Assembly (NCBI GenBank): GCA_011052255.1
Contig: DRJJ01000175.1
Location: forward strand, 1 to 24,067
DNA length: 24,067 nucleotides
Direction: 5' to 3'
From: Gammaproteobacteria bacterium
Lineage (GTDB): Bacteria; Pseudomonadota; Gammaproteobacteria; DRJJ01
Shown: positions 1 through 6,362 of the stretch, in pieces
How the letters are laid out: the number at the start of each line of letters is the position of its first letter
Position numbering within the stretch: position 1 is the stretch's first letter
Notes under the pieces: generated by a model
Told to the model about the DNA's origin: nothing
Database searches by the model: none
Seen by the model: only the letters and a program-made list of their open reading frames with translations
Made by a program: the position numbers and the translations under genes

Positions 1-497
1 AATCCGCTGCCCAGGATAATCTCGGTACTTCCCCCGCCGATATCAATCACCAGACGCTGTACACCTTCACTACCGGTACTGTGAGCAACACCCAGATAAA
101 TCAGGCGCGCCTCTTCTATGCCTGAAATGATTTCAATGCCATGGTTGAGTGCATGTTCGGCCTTTTCCAGAAAAAGCTCACCATTGGCCATACGGCGCAA
201 GGCACTGGTTCCGACAATTCGCACATTGCTATCTGGAATTTCACACAAGCGCTGCCCAAAACGACGCAGGCAGTCCAGTGCCTTTTCTTCTGCCGCGCTA
301 CTGAGGTTACAGTCCTGATCCAGTCCTGCACCCAACTGCACCATTTCTCGCAGGCGATCTATTATGCGTAGCTGACCATTTTCACAGCGTGCGATAATCA
401 GGTGAAAGCTGTTAGAGCCAAGATCAACTGCGGCAAGTTCGTCCGTATTTGTAAACCGGGACGACCGGGATGAAGCTGTACTGAAAATACGAAACAT
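1..497 (-). CDS. ppx: Exopolyphosphatase / pppGpp phosphatase (Ppx/GppA family), N-terminal part, cut by window edge
   Basis: Only the first 165 codons lie in the window; the gene continues beyond position 1. The ATG at 497-495 opens a frame with both signature motifs of the ASKHA-fold Ppx/GppA phosphatases: DLGSNS at residues 25-30 (phosphate-1 loop) and DIGGGSTE at 152-159 (phosphate-2 loop). Between them are the family stretches VGTSALRR (95-102) and SGIEEARLIYLG (125-136). The family hydrolyses terminal phosphates of long-chain polyphosphate, and some members also act on pppGpp; it is cytoplasmic. Without the C-terminal half, Ppx and GppA cannot be separated, so the symbol is provisional. 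A short Ser/Arg-rich leader (residues 6-14) precedes the domain and is slightly unusual. It is transcribed divergently from the SYLF gene across a 96-base gap. Confidence 0.9.
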   Translation of the reverse strand, partial: MFRIFSTASSRSSRFTNTDELAAVDLGSNSFHLIIARCENGQLRIIDRLREMVQLGAGLDQDCNLSSAAEEKALDCLRRFGQRLCEIPDSNVRIVGTSALRRMANGELFLEKAEHALNHGIEIISGIEEARLIYLGVAHSTGSEGVQRLVIDIGGGSTEIILGSG

Positions 498-531
498 TAA
501 TCAGGTATCCGCTTGTATATACTCGTTACTG

Positions 532-559
532 TTTAAAAACTTTCAGTTATAACTATACT
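532..559 (+). promoter_or_regulatory. Possible sigma70 promoter for the SYLF-domain gene
   Basis: TTTAAA at 532-537 and TATACT at 554-559, spaced 16 bases, lie 34 bases before the ATG at 594. The -10 matches five of six consensus bases, but the -35 is poor. The gap is AT-rich and shared with the divergent ppx gene, so chance matches are likely. Confidence 0.3.
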
Positions 560-593
560 TGAATTAAAACCACTACTACAACAGGAATACACC

Positions 594-1157
594 ATGCACA
601 TGAAGCAACTGTCATTGATTTTACTAATGGTAATAACCATTCCTTTCTACCCGCTACAGGCTGGCTGGAATCCTTTTGCAGAAGAAAAGGCGGAAGACCA
701 GAAGGTCAAAAATACCGAGGTTGCTGAAACCACCGCTCGCTTCAAGAACAAAGATCCCAGCCTGAAAACCTATTTCAAAAAAGCCTATGGCTATGCGGTG
801 TTCCCGACCGTAGGCAAGGGTGGTATAGGCATAGGTGGGGCCTATGGTTCAGGCGAAGTATTCAAAAAAGGCCGCTTGATTGGCAAAACAAGTATTTCCC
901 AGCTCACTATCGGCTTCCAGCTAGGTGGACAAGCATACAGTGAATTAATTTTCTTCAAGGACAAGCGTACACTGGAAGACTTCACCTCGGGAAATTTCGA
1001 GTTTGATGCCCAGGTTTCGGCCGTAGCCGTTACCGCAGGTGCATCAGCGGATGCTGACTACAATAATGGTGTGGCTATATTCACCATTGCCAAGGGCGGT
1101 TTGATGTATGAGGCATCAATCGGTGGTCAAAAATTCAGCTTTGAGCCTGTGAAATAG
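594..1157 (+). CDS. Secreted SYLF (YSC84-like) lipid-binding domain protein
   Basis: This is a 187-residue protein with a clear Sec signal peptide: Lys4, a hydrophobic core at about 6-21, and probable cleavage after LQA at residue 23. The mature part matches the SYLF/YSC84 domain, with the stretch AYGYAVFPTVGKGGIGIGG at about 65-83, a following GEVFKKGRLIG, and a Gly/Ala-rich C-terminal half with repeated AVAVTAGASADA-like strands. Eukaryotic SYLF domains bind phosphoinositides and other acidic lipids; bacterial members are periplasmic or envelope proteins of poorly defined role. The ATG at 594 has AGGA seven bases upstream. A second ATG two codons on is also possible but fits the ribosome site less well. 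It stands alone, divergent from ppx, and converges with the small gene at 1197-1385. Confidence 0.88.
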   Translation: MHMKQLSLILLMVITIPFYPLQAGWNPFAEEKAEDQKVKNTEVAETTARFKNKDPSLKTYFKKAYGYAVFPTVGKGGIGIGGAYGSGEVFKKGRLIGKTSISQLTIGFQLGGQAYSELIFFKDKRTLEDFTSGNFEFDAQVSAVAVTAGASADADYNNGVAIFTIAKGGLMYEASIGGQKFSFEPVK

Positions 1158-1196
1158 CTTAAATGTAAAACGTACTCTTTCTACGCAGCCCTTACT

Positions 1197-1385
1197 TTAC
1201 TCGGTACCATCTGCTCGCAGCAGGCAAGCACGCCAATTATCCGGCGGGCTGTCCTGCTTGAGCAGTGTTATTTGCCCAACTTCATGCTCATATACCCACC
1301 AGCGCCCATCTGCATCCTGTGCCACCCATCTTGCCCAGCAGGGCAACTGAATACCTTTAAATAGCGTGGCGCTTGTTATTTTCAT
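1197..1385 (-). CDS. Small uncharacterised protein, 62 residues
   Basis: I do not recognise a named family. The product has no signal peptide or membrane segment and is rich in aromatic residues: PCWARWVAQDADGRWWVYEHE at about 15-35 resembles a short beta-sheet protein with alternating Trp/Tyr. An in-frame TAA lies two codons upstream of the ATG, so translation cannot begin further upstream. The ribosome site is weak: GGGG lies near, and AAGG is only one base from the start. The gene is divergent from trxC across 50 bases and converges with the SYLF gene. Its clean fit between two real genes and its non-random composition support a real gene, but length alone is weak evidence. Confidence 0.55.
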   Translation of the reverse strand: MKITSATLFKGIQLPCWARWVAQDADGRWWVYEHEVGQITLLKQDSPPDNWRACLLRADGTE

Positions 1386-1435
1386 ACCTTAACCCCATGT
1401 AAAGGCAAGAACGTCGTTTAAAATGGAGAATAATC

Positions 1436-1876
1436 ATGAGCACGCCTGCTTCACACATCGTATGCCCACATTGTGACAGTGTTAACCGTGTGCCATCAGA
1501 CCGGCTAGCTGATGATGCCAACTGCGGAAAGTGCAAGAGTGTATTGTTTACTGGTCAGCCTCTTGATCTGGATGGAAAGCGCTTCAAAACTCATATCAGC
1601 CGTAGCGACATACCTGTTCTGGTTGATTTCTGGGCCCCCTGGTGTGGCCCATGCAAGATGATGGCCCCGGCATTCCAGCAAGCCGCCAGGCAGCTGGAAC
1701 CTCAGGTAAGACTGGCCAGGGTCAATACCGAGGTAGCGCAGGGGCTTGCTGCACAATATAATATTCGCAGCATTCCAACGCTGGCATTGTTCCAGCAGGG
1801 GCGTGAAATTGCCCGTCAGGCTGGTGCGATGGATCAATCACAGTTACTCGCGTGGGTACGCCAGCATACCGGGTGA
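1436..1876 (+). CDS. trxC: Thioredoxin 2 (zinc-finger thioredoxin TrxC)
   Basis: This is a 146-residue cytoplasmic disulfide reductase. The N-terminal zinc module that separates TrxC from TrxA is intact, with Cys10/Cys13 (CPHC) and Cys30/Cys33 (CGKC). It is followed by a thioredoxin fold with the catalytic WCGPC at 69-73 and the cis-proline at 114 (SIPT). The length equals the usual TrxC length of about 140-147. In Enterobacteria TrxC is an OxyR-controlled oxidative-stress enzyme; no OxyR site was identified here. The start is supported by GGAG seven bases upstream. Neighbours with redox themes (the glutaredoxin-like gene at 3069 and the nitrobindin-like gene) fit a stress-response setting, though they are not in one operon. 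Confidence 0.96.
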   Translation: MSTPASHIVCPHCDSVNRVPSDRLADDANCGKCKSVLFTGQPLDLDGKRFKTHISRSDIPVLVDFWAPWCGPCKMMAPAFQQAARQLEPQVRLARVNTEVAQGLAAQYNIRSIPTLALFQQGREIARQAGAMDQSQLLAWVRQHTG

Positions 1877-1949
1877 CGCAGTATAATCCGCGCTTATTAC
1901 CATCACTGGCAGTAATACATCGATCGGCTCACCTGCTTTCTATAAGCCA

Positions 1950-2246
1950 TCAACTCCGTACAACTTCATATAATTCCGGGTTATTCAGAAACTCGACCTT
2001 GTAATTTTCAGACATCTGCCTGAACTCAGGGCTTTGCATAGCAGCAAGATAATCTTCTGCGCATGCCCATTCCACAGTGACCACCATGGTAAACCTGGCA
2101 TCAGGATTAATGGAACGGTGCAATCTGGCTGAAACGTAACCCGTCTGGTTTCTTATATATTCAGCATATTTATCATACAACTCAAGTGCATGTTGTTCTT
2201 TTTCCTGTGGCACTTCAAACGGGTTAATTACAATTAAATTTGCCAT
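1950..2246 (-). CDS. Antibiotic biosynthesis monooxygenase (ABM) domain protein
   Basis: This 98-residue single-domain protein fits the dimeric ferredoxin-like ABM fold. A first strand (LIVINPFEV) is followed by a helix with EKEQHALELYDKYAEYI, then TGYVSARLHRS, the strand FTMVVTVEWA, and the FRQMSENY helix. The superfamily includes small quinol or polyketide monooxygenases and the IsdG/HmoA haem-degrading enzymes; the substrate cannot be predicted from sequence alone. AAGGA lies six bases before the ATG. It follows the nitrobindin-like gene on the same strand by 55 bases with no clear promoter between, so the two are probably co-transcribed, which makes a haem or NO-related role worth considering. 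Confidence 0.8.
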   Translation of the reverse strand: MANLIVINPFEVPQEKEQHALELYDKYAEYIRNQTGYVSARLHRSINPDARFTMVVTVEWACAEDYLAAMQSPEFRQMSENYKVEFLNNPELYEVVRS

Positions 2247-2301
2247 TTATCATCCTTAATAATGTATGAAAGTGACTGACTAATACGTAGTGATAGTCGT
2301 A

Positions 2302-2868
2302 TTATTGTCGCATCAATTTATTTGTATCTGTATGTTCGAAGGTTTTCCCATAAATCTCGACTATGGTTGTTTCCGAATATACCAGTGTTTCCCGACCTAG
2401 TGTAATTTTATGACGAAACCCTGTCGTTCGAGCGTTATCCTGCATAAAAGGGGATTGTATAATGCCCCAATTTTTATCTTGTGTGCTCGCGGTCACCTCG
2501 ATTACAACGTCACCTTGTTCATTTTTTTCACCAGAATACTGACCTCCCGCTAAAACACACACTGCGCGTGGTATGGTCAGCGAATGCATCACCATTCCTG
2601 CGGCGGCATCCCACATCCAGTACCCTGTCTCATCATGAAAAACTTCATCGTCAACTTTCCGCCTGACCACCTGATGATAACGTATTACAGCCAGCACCTG
2701 GGACTCTGCATTGGTAACATCTCCAACCGCTGTACAGGCTATTGTTTCATAATATGGATTGTTTTCTGAACCCTCCGGGTCTGGAGCAATGTCCGTTCCT
2801 TTATCTCCTTTCCATGTACCAACTAGTTGTTTCAACGGGCCATAATCAATTTTTGTAGTGTCGTTCAT
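2302..2868 (-). CDS. Nitrobindin-like haem-binding beta-barrel (FABP-like) protein
   Basis: Counting from the ATG at 2868 the protein has 188 residues, close to bacterial nitrobindins. The opening PLKQLVGTWKGDKG (11-24) is the family's first strand with its GxWxGxG signature. FHDETGYW (77-84) matches the HE-x-GYW strand, and RAVCVLAGG follows. His179 in the terminal EHTDTNKLMR aligns by position with the proximal haem ligand of nitrobindins (inference from memory of the family). Nitrobindins bind ferric haem in a ten-stranded barrel, and some isomerise peroxynitrite. I prefer the internal ATG because GGAG lies nine bases before it; the upstream ATG at 2883 has no ribosome site and only adds MELKC. 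Probably the first gene of a unit with the ABM gene. Confidence 0.75.
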   Translation of the reverse strand: MNDTTKIDYGPLKQLVGTWKGDKGTDIAPDPEGSENNPYYETIACTAVGDVTNAESQVLAVIRYHQVVRRKVDDEVFHDETGYWMWDAAAGMVMHSLTIPRAVCVLAGGQYSGEKNEQGDVVIEVTASTQDKNWGIIQSPFMQDNARTTGFRHKITLGRETLVYSETTIVEIYGKTFEHTDTNKLMRQ

Positions 2869-3068
2869 GCACTTGAGCTCCATTATTTAGTTACATTTTC
2901 TGGCGGTCTGGCATTTCTTGATGCAAGGATACTATCTGTTCATTTCCTGTCGGGTTCTCTTGTTGCGGTAGTTTTTTAATTCCTCCATTACTAATTTAAC
3001 ACACAGCATATCTGGCATGCACTAGAATACGGCATTCAGCCTTACATAATCACTTAAATATATTATTT
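2869..3068. other. 200-base divergent intergenic region
   Basis: This AT-rich gap separates the nitrobindin-like gene (-) from the glutaredoxin-like gene (+) and must hold both promoters. I could not pick a convincing -35/-10 pair for either. An 18-codon minus-strand ORF with an upstream purine run is present but has no further support. Confidence 0.5.
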
Positions 3069-3410
3069 ATGTTATGTTTAGCTATGGTCAAAACACCGAA
3101 ACAACGCCTGTCGCGACACTCTACACAGCGCGGGGGAACTTTTGCTCAGGGTATTACGCTGTTTATGACCGCAGGCTGCCCTTACTGTCTTAAAGTCAGT
3201 CGTATTCTCGATAAACTTAATGTACGCATATCCATCGTTAACCCGGAAAGAGATTATTCTCTGCGCCACAAACTGACCGTGAAAGGAGGGCGTTATCAGG
3301 TTCCCTGCCTGCACGTTGAAAAGGAAGGTGACAAACCGGTATGGATGTATGAATCACGAGACATTATTCGCTATCTTAACAGTCAATTCTCCAGAAGTAA
3401 TAACAGATAG
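3069..3410 (+). CDS. Glutaredoxin / GST N-terminal-like thiol protein with CPYC site
   Basis: This is a 113-residue thioredoxin-fold protein. After a basic 28-residue leader come the strand GITLFMTAG and the redox motif CPYC at 37-40, typical of dithiol glutaredoxins. The cis-proline loop YQVPCL (76-81) and a GST-N-like end YESRDIIRYL (about 94-103) follow, the latter providing the glutathione-contacting Glu-Ser. The likely role is glutathione-dependent thiol-disulfide exchange in the cytoplasm; the partner is unknown. The start is uncertain: ATGs at 3069 and 3084 are both in frame and neither has a clear ribosome site. The PqiA-like gene follows 27 bases downstream on the same strand and is probably co-transcribed. 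Confidence 0.85.
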   Translation: MLCLAMVKTPKQRLSRHSTQRGGTFAQGITLFMTAGCPYCLKVSRILDKLNVRISIVNPERDYSLRHKLTVKGGRYQVPCLHVEKEGDKPVWMYESRDIIRYLNSQFSRSNNR

Positions 3411-3437
3411 GCTGTATATACCTGTAAAATAATCCCT

Positions 3438-3899
3438 ATGATGTATCGCCCAAAACAACTATTGATTAATCTGTTACTGTTACTCGCATCGGTCTTTTTT
3501 GCTATTGGCGTATATCTACCTGTTTTTACCCTGACTAAATTATTGATATTCAACAATACAGTTAGTATTCTAAGCGGCCTGTGGCAGCTGGTTGCAGAAG
3601 GTGAATATGTTGTTTTTATACTGATATTCAGCTTTAGCATTATCCTGCCCATCACCAAAATATCTATTCTGACGATTGCATGGAATAGCCAAACAGACCA
3701 CCACCATAAAAAATTAATCTGGCTTGAGAAGATAGGACGCTGGTCAATGCTAGATGTTTTTGTTGTTGCGCTATTAATTGTAACGGTGAAACTCGGGGTA
3801 TTAGCCAGCGTTGTTATACACGCCGGCCTGTATTACTTTACCGCCTCGGTACTAATCATGATGATTGTTACAAAGCTTGTAATACAAAAATATGAATAG
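3438..3899 (+). CDS. PqiA-like (paraquat-inducible protein A family) membrane protein, single domain
   Basis: This 153-residue inner-membrane protein has four predicted membrane segments, at about 8-31, 57-80, 103-125 and 128-148. The family stretch GRWSMLDVFVVALL is at 100-113, preceded by PITKI (71-75). E. coli PqiA has two such modules (about 417 residues) plus zinc-ribbon cysteines and works with the MCE proteins PqiB/PqiC in envelope lipid transport. This version has one module, no cysteine ribbon, and no MCE gene beside it. It probably shares a transcript with the glutaredoxin-like gene. Its stop lies only nine bases from the stop of the convergent sucrose synthase gene, leaving no room for a terminator between them. 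Confidence 0.85.
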   Translation: MMYRPKQLLINLLLLLASVFFAIGVYLPVFTLTKLLIFNNTVSILSGLWQLVAEGEYVVFILIFSFSIILPITKISILTIAWNSQTDHHHKKLIWLEKIGRWSMLDVFVVALLIVTVKLGVLASVVIHAGLYYFTASVLIMMIVTKLVIQKYE

Positions 3900-3908
3900 T
3901 GCGATTAC

Positions 3909-6302
3909 CTATACGTCTTTCTCCATCGCTGTAGCAAGCGGCTTGAATTGTAAGCCATAAAACATTTGCAGATAGCGTCTGGTTTCATCACGCTCAAGGT
4001 CGGTTACAAACTTCCAGAACCCGTATACCCGTGACAGGGTCATCATACGTTCAGCATAAAGCTTCCAGGTATAATGCCGGTGTACCCTTTCTATTCCCCC
4101 TGTTGAAATCTGTTGCCAGTACTCCTCGTCATCGCTACAACGTTTAAAAAAACTACTCATAATACCCGCAGACTTGTCAGGATAGTTTGGGTCGATATGA
4201 AAACCGGACTGTCCATGTTCTATAATTTCCAGTGGGCCACCATAATGTGTTGCAAAGGTGGGCAGGCCACTTACCATCGCTTCGATTACGGTCAGACCGA
4301 ATGCCTCGAAGAGGGCGGGTTGGGCAAATACGCCCTTGCGATCAGCTATCCATCGATATAACTCACCAGACAGGCTCTTATCCAGATGTACGCCCAGCCA
4401 TCGGCATTGGCCATCAAGCTGATACTTGTCCATCAACTCATGCATTAACTGTATTTGTTGTTGCTCTTCCTGGTCAGATGATTTCCTGACATCTACATGT
4501 CCGGCAATGACCAGTAAATTGGCATGTTCCCTCAACGCCTCACACTTGCCGTACCATTCTACCAGCCCAGTAATATTCTTGATTCTATCCATCCGCGCCA
4601 TTGTGAATATTATGGGCTTTTTACTATCTGTCAATTCGCCACGTGCGTCTTCTCCCGTACCACTAAGTACCAGCTCTTCTATCTCGCCATGCAAGGAGCT
4701 CATACGCCGATCCCTGTCACTGTTCGGAAAATAGATATTTGCATCGGCACCCGGGGATACTATGTTGAACTTGGGATCAAACATGTCGATTCCATCCACT
4801 ACCCGGTACAGGCCCGGCATGGTAAATGCGCTGTAACTTTCGTACTGACCAACACTGTCATCCCGGCCGCTTATTTCCTGGTAGGTACTGGTGATGATAA
4901 AATCTGCCGCATTCATGGATATCAGGTCAGCTGTGAACTGACAGGAAAAATGATATGAATCTTCATTGTCCTGCCAATATAGATCAGAGTACAAATATTT
5001 AGCTTTTTCCAGTGCATGTGCGATATTGCACTGTGTTACATTCAGTCTCTGGGCCAGCAGGGTGGCGACCAGATTTCCATCCGAATAATTTCCTACGATA
5101 AGGTCCGGGCGCGTACCGAGCTCGGCCACCACCTCCTTTTCAACTTCATCAGTAAATCGCTCCAGATAGGGCCAAACTTCAAACCTGGACACCCAGCGTT
5201 GTAATACTTCTCCATTGCGTGACCGGAACGGTACACGCAGGATGATCGCATTCTCTGTTCCTATTATGTGCTCGACTGGCTGGTTGCATGTTGTGTGTTC
5301 AGCTTCAGGTATCAGCCGTGTCACAACGATAATACGGGGTTCAATATCCAGTCCTTGCGCATGCAATCTTTCGCGCATCTCCTGCTCAAGTGCTCGCACC
5401 TGGTCCAGAATATACACAACCTGCCCGCCGGTATCAGGCATGCCCAGTACGTTTGCCTGCCCGAAATAGCCATGTGGCGAAAGAATAACAACGTTGAATA
5501 TCATCGGGATACGGCCCAGAAATTGTTCGACAATATTCGGTTCAGGTGCTTCGAGGATCTCTGTCAGCATATTCAGTGTATCCAGCATGCGGGCGCTGGT
5601 ATCTCCCCAGCCACGCTCCAAACCGAGGTGTTGCAAGCTTTTCCCTACTATTTCCCAACCGGCGTCCTGCGCCTGAACGCTTAAATAATCCTGTGCCCGC
5701 CGTAAATTCTTTTGTAGCTCGTGCAGGCTGGTTATATTCTCGTTCAGCATCAACTGTATACCCTGATACTGATGCAGACGTAAAAATTCCAGAAATCGTC
5801 GGTCACCTTTTTCTCTGTCCATCAATAGCTGGCTTGAAAGACGACGATTCAGAAACTCTACGCCCTTACCGATACTACGTGATTCCTGAAGCTTCGGGAA
5901 ATTTCGGTTAAAGGGCCCGAGATCCAGCTCCAGTGTCCAGCTTCCAGTGAAATCAACGCCACTTACCAGACCTTCCTTAAAAGCAAGGAAATCAGTGGTG
6001 TTGACCTGCTCGTATTCCATTGCGTCAACGTGAAAACGAATATATACCCATCGTGCCTTGCGTGGCCGTATGGCCAGGTATATCCAGGGGCTAGATATGG
6101 CACCTTCCTGAGTCAGGCGTATCATGTCGGCTAGTTGTGGGCTACATACCTGCTTGTCTTTACTCTGGTCGCAAAACGATTCATATGCATCCCAAAGGTC
6201 TGACTGCAGCATAAACGCCCGACCCTGTGCTATAAAGTAGCGTAGCAGGGTGAAAACGGTATCACGTTGCTGATCGATATATTCAGTTAATAAGGCGTGC
6301 AT
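3909..6302 (-). CDS. Sucrose synthase (GT4 retaining glycosyltransferase)
   Basis: It catalyses the reversible conversion of sucrose plus NDP to NDP-glucose plus fructose. The 797-residue length equals bacterial and plant sucrose synthases. The N-terminal regulatory region (to about 260) includes the family stretch FNRNFPKLQESRSIGKGVEFLN. The first Rossmann domain opens with PHGYFGQANVLGMPDTGGQ (276-294). The second carries ARMDRIKNITG and the GT-B E-x7-E catalytic pair Glu666/Glu674 in FEAFGLTVIE. At the nucleotide-site loop HLDKS (639-643), Leu640 and Ser643 stand where plant enzymes have Met and Val, the bacterial pattern linked with ADP preference. Last gene of the cassette, 60 bases after SPS-SPP. 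GAGG lies 11 bases before the ATG, a loose ribosome site. It converges with the pqiA-like gene. Confidence 0.96.
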   Translation of the reverse strand: MHALLTEYIDQQRDTVFTLLRYFIAQGRAFMLQSDLWDAYESFCDQSKDKQVCSPQLADMIRLTQEGAISSPWIYLAIRPRKARWVYIRFHVDAMEYEQVNTTDFLAFKEGLVSGVDFTGSWTLELDLGPFNRNFPKLQESRSIGKGVEFLNRRLSSQLLMDREKGDRRFLEFLRLHQYQGIQLMLNENITSLHELQKNLRRAQDYLSVQAQDAGWEIVGKSLQHLGLERGWGDTSARMLDTLNMLTEILEAPEPNIVEQFLGRIPMIFNVVILSPHGYFGQANVLGMPDTGGQVVYILDQVRALEQEMRERLHAQGLDIEPRIIVVTRLIPEAEHTTCNQPVEHIIGTENAIILRVPFRSRNGEVLQRWVSRFEVWPYLERFTDEVEKEVVAELGTRPDLIVGNYSDGNLVATLLAQRLNVTQCNIAHALEKAKYLYSDLYWQDNEDSYHFSCQFTADLISMNAADFIITSTYQEISGRDDSVGQYESYSAFTMPGLYRVVDGIDMFDPKFNIVSPGADANIYFPNSDRDRRMSSLHGEIEELVLSGTGEDARGELTDSKKPIIFTMARMDRIKNITGLVEWYGKCEALREHANLLVIAGHVDVRKSSDQEEQQQIQLMHELMDKYQLDGQCRWLGVHLDKSLSGELYRWIADRKGVFAQPALFEAFGLTVIEAMVSGLPTFATHYGGPLEIIEHGQSGFHIDPNYPDKSAGIMSSFFKRCSDDEEYWQQISTGGIERVHRHYTWKLYAERMMTLSRVYGFWKFVTDLERDETRRYLQMFYGLQFKPLATAMEKDV

Positions 6303-6362
6303 GATCTATTGAGCCTCTTGTTTTTACCACAGTATAGCTGCGGATACACTGGTTTACTGTTT

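Noticed and set aside
2939..2995. 18-codon minus-strand ORF upstream of the nitrobindin-like gene as a leader peptide
   Set aside because: Too short to judge, no codon pattern typical of attenuation and no hairpin after it.
3868..3882. Near-palindrome TTACAAAGCTTGTAA at the convergent pqiA-like/sucrose synthase ends as a shared terminator
   Set aside because: Low-GC stem inside the pqiA-like coding region without a proper T-run following it on either strand.
4113..5911. Several long plus-strand ORFs within the sucrose synthase gene
   Set aside because: They are opposite-strand shadows of a strongly conserved coding region and resemble no protein family.
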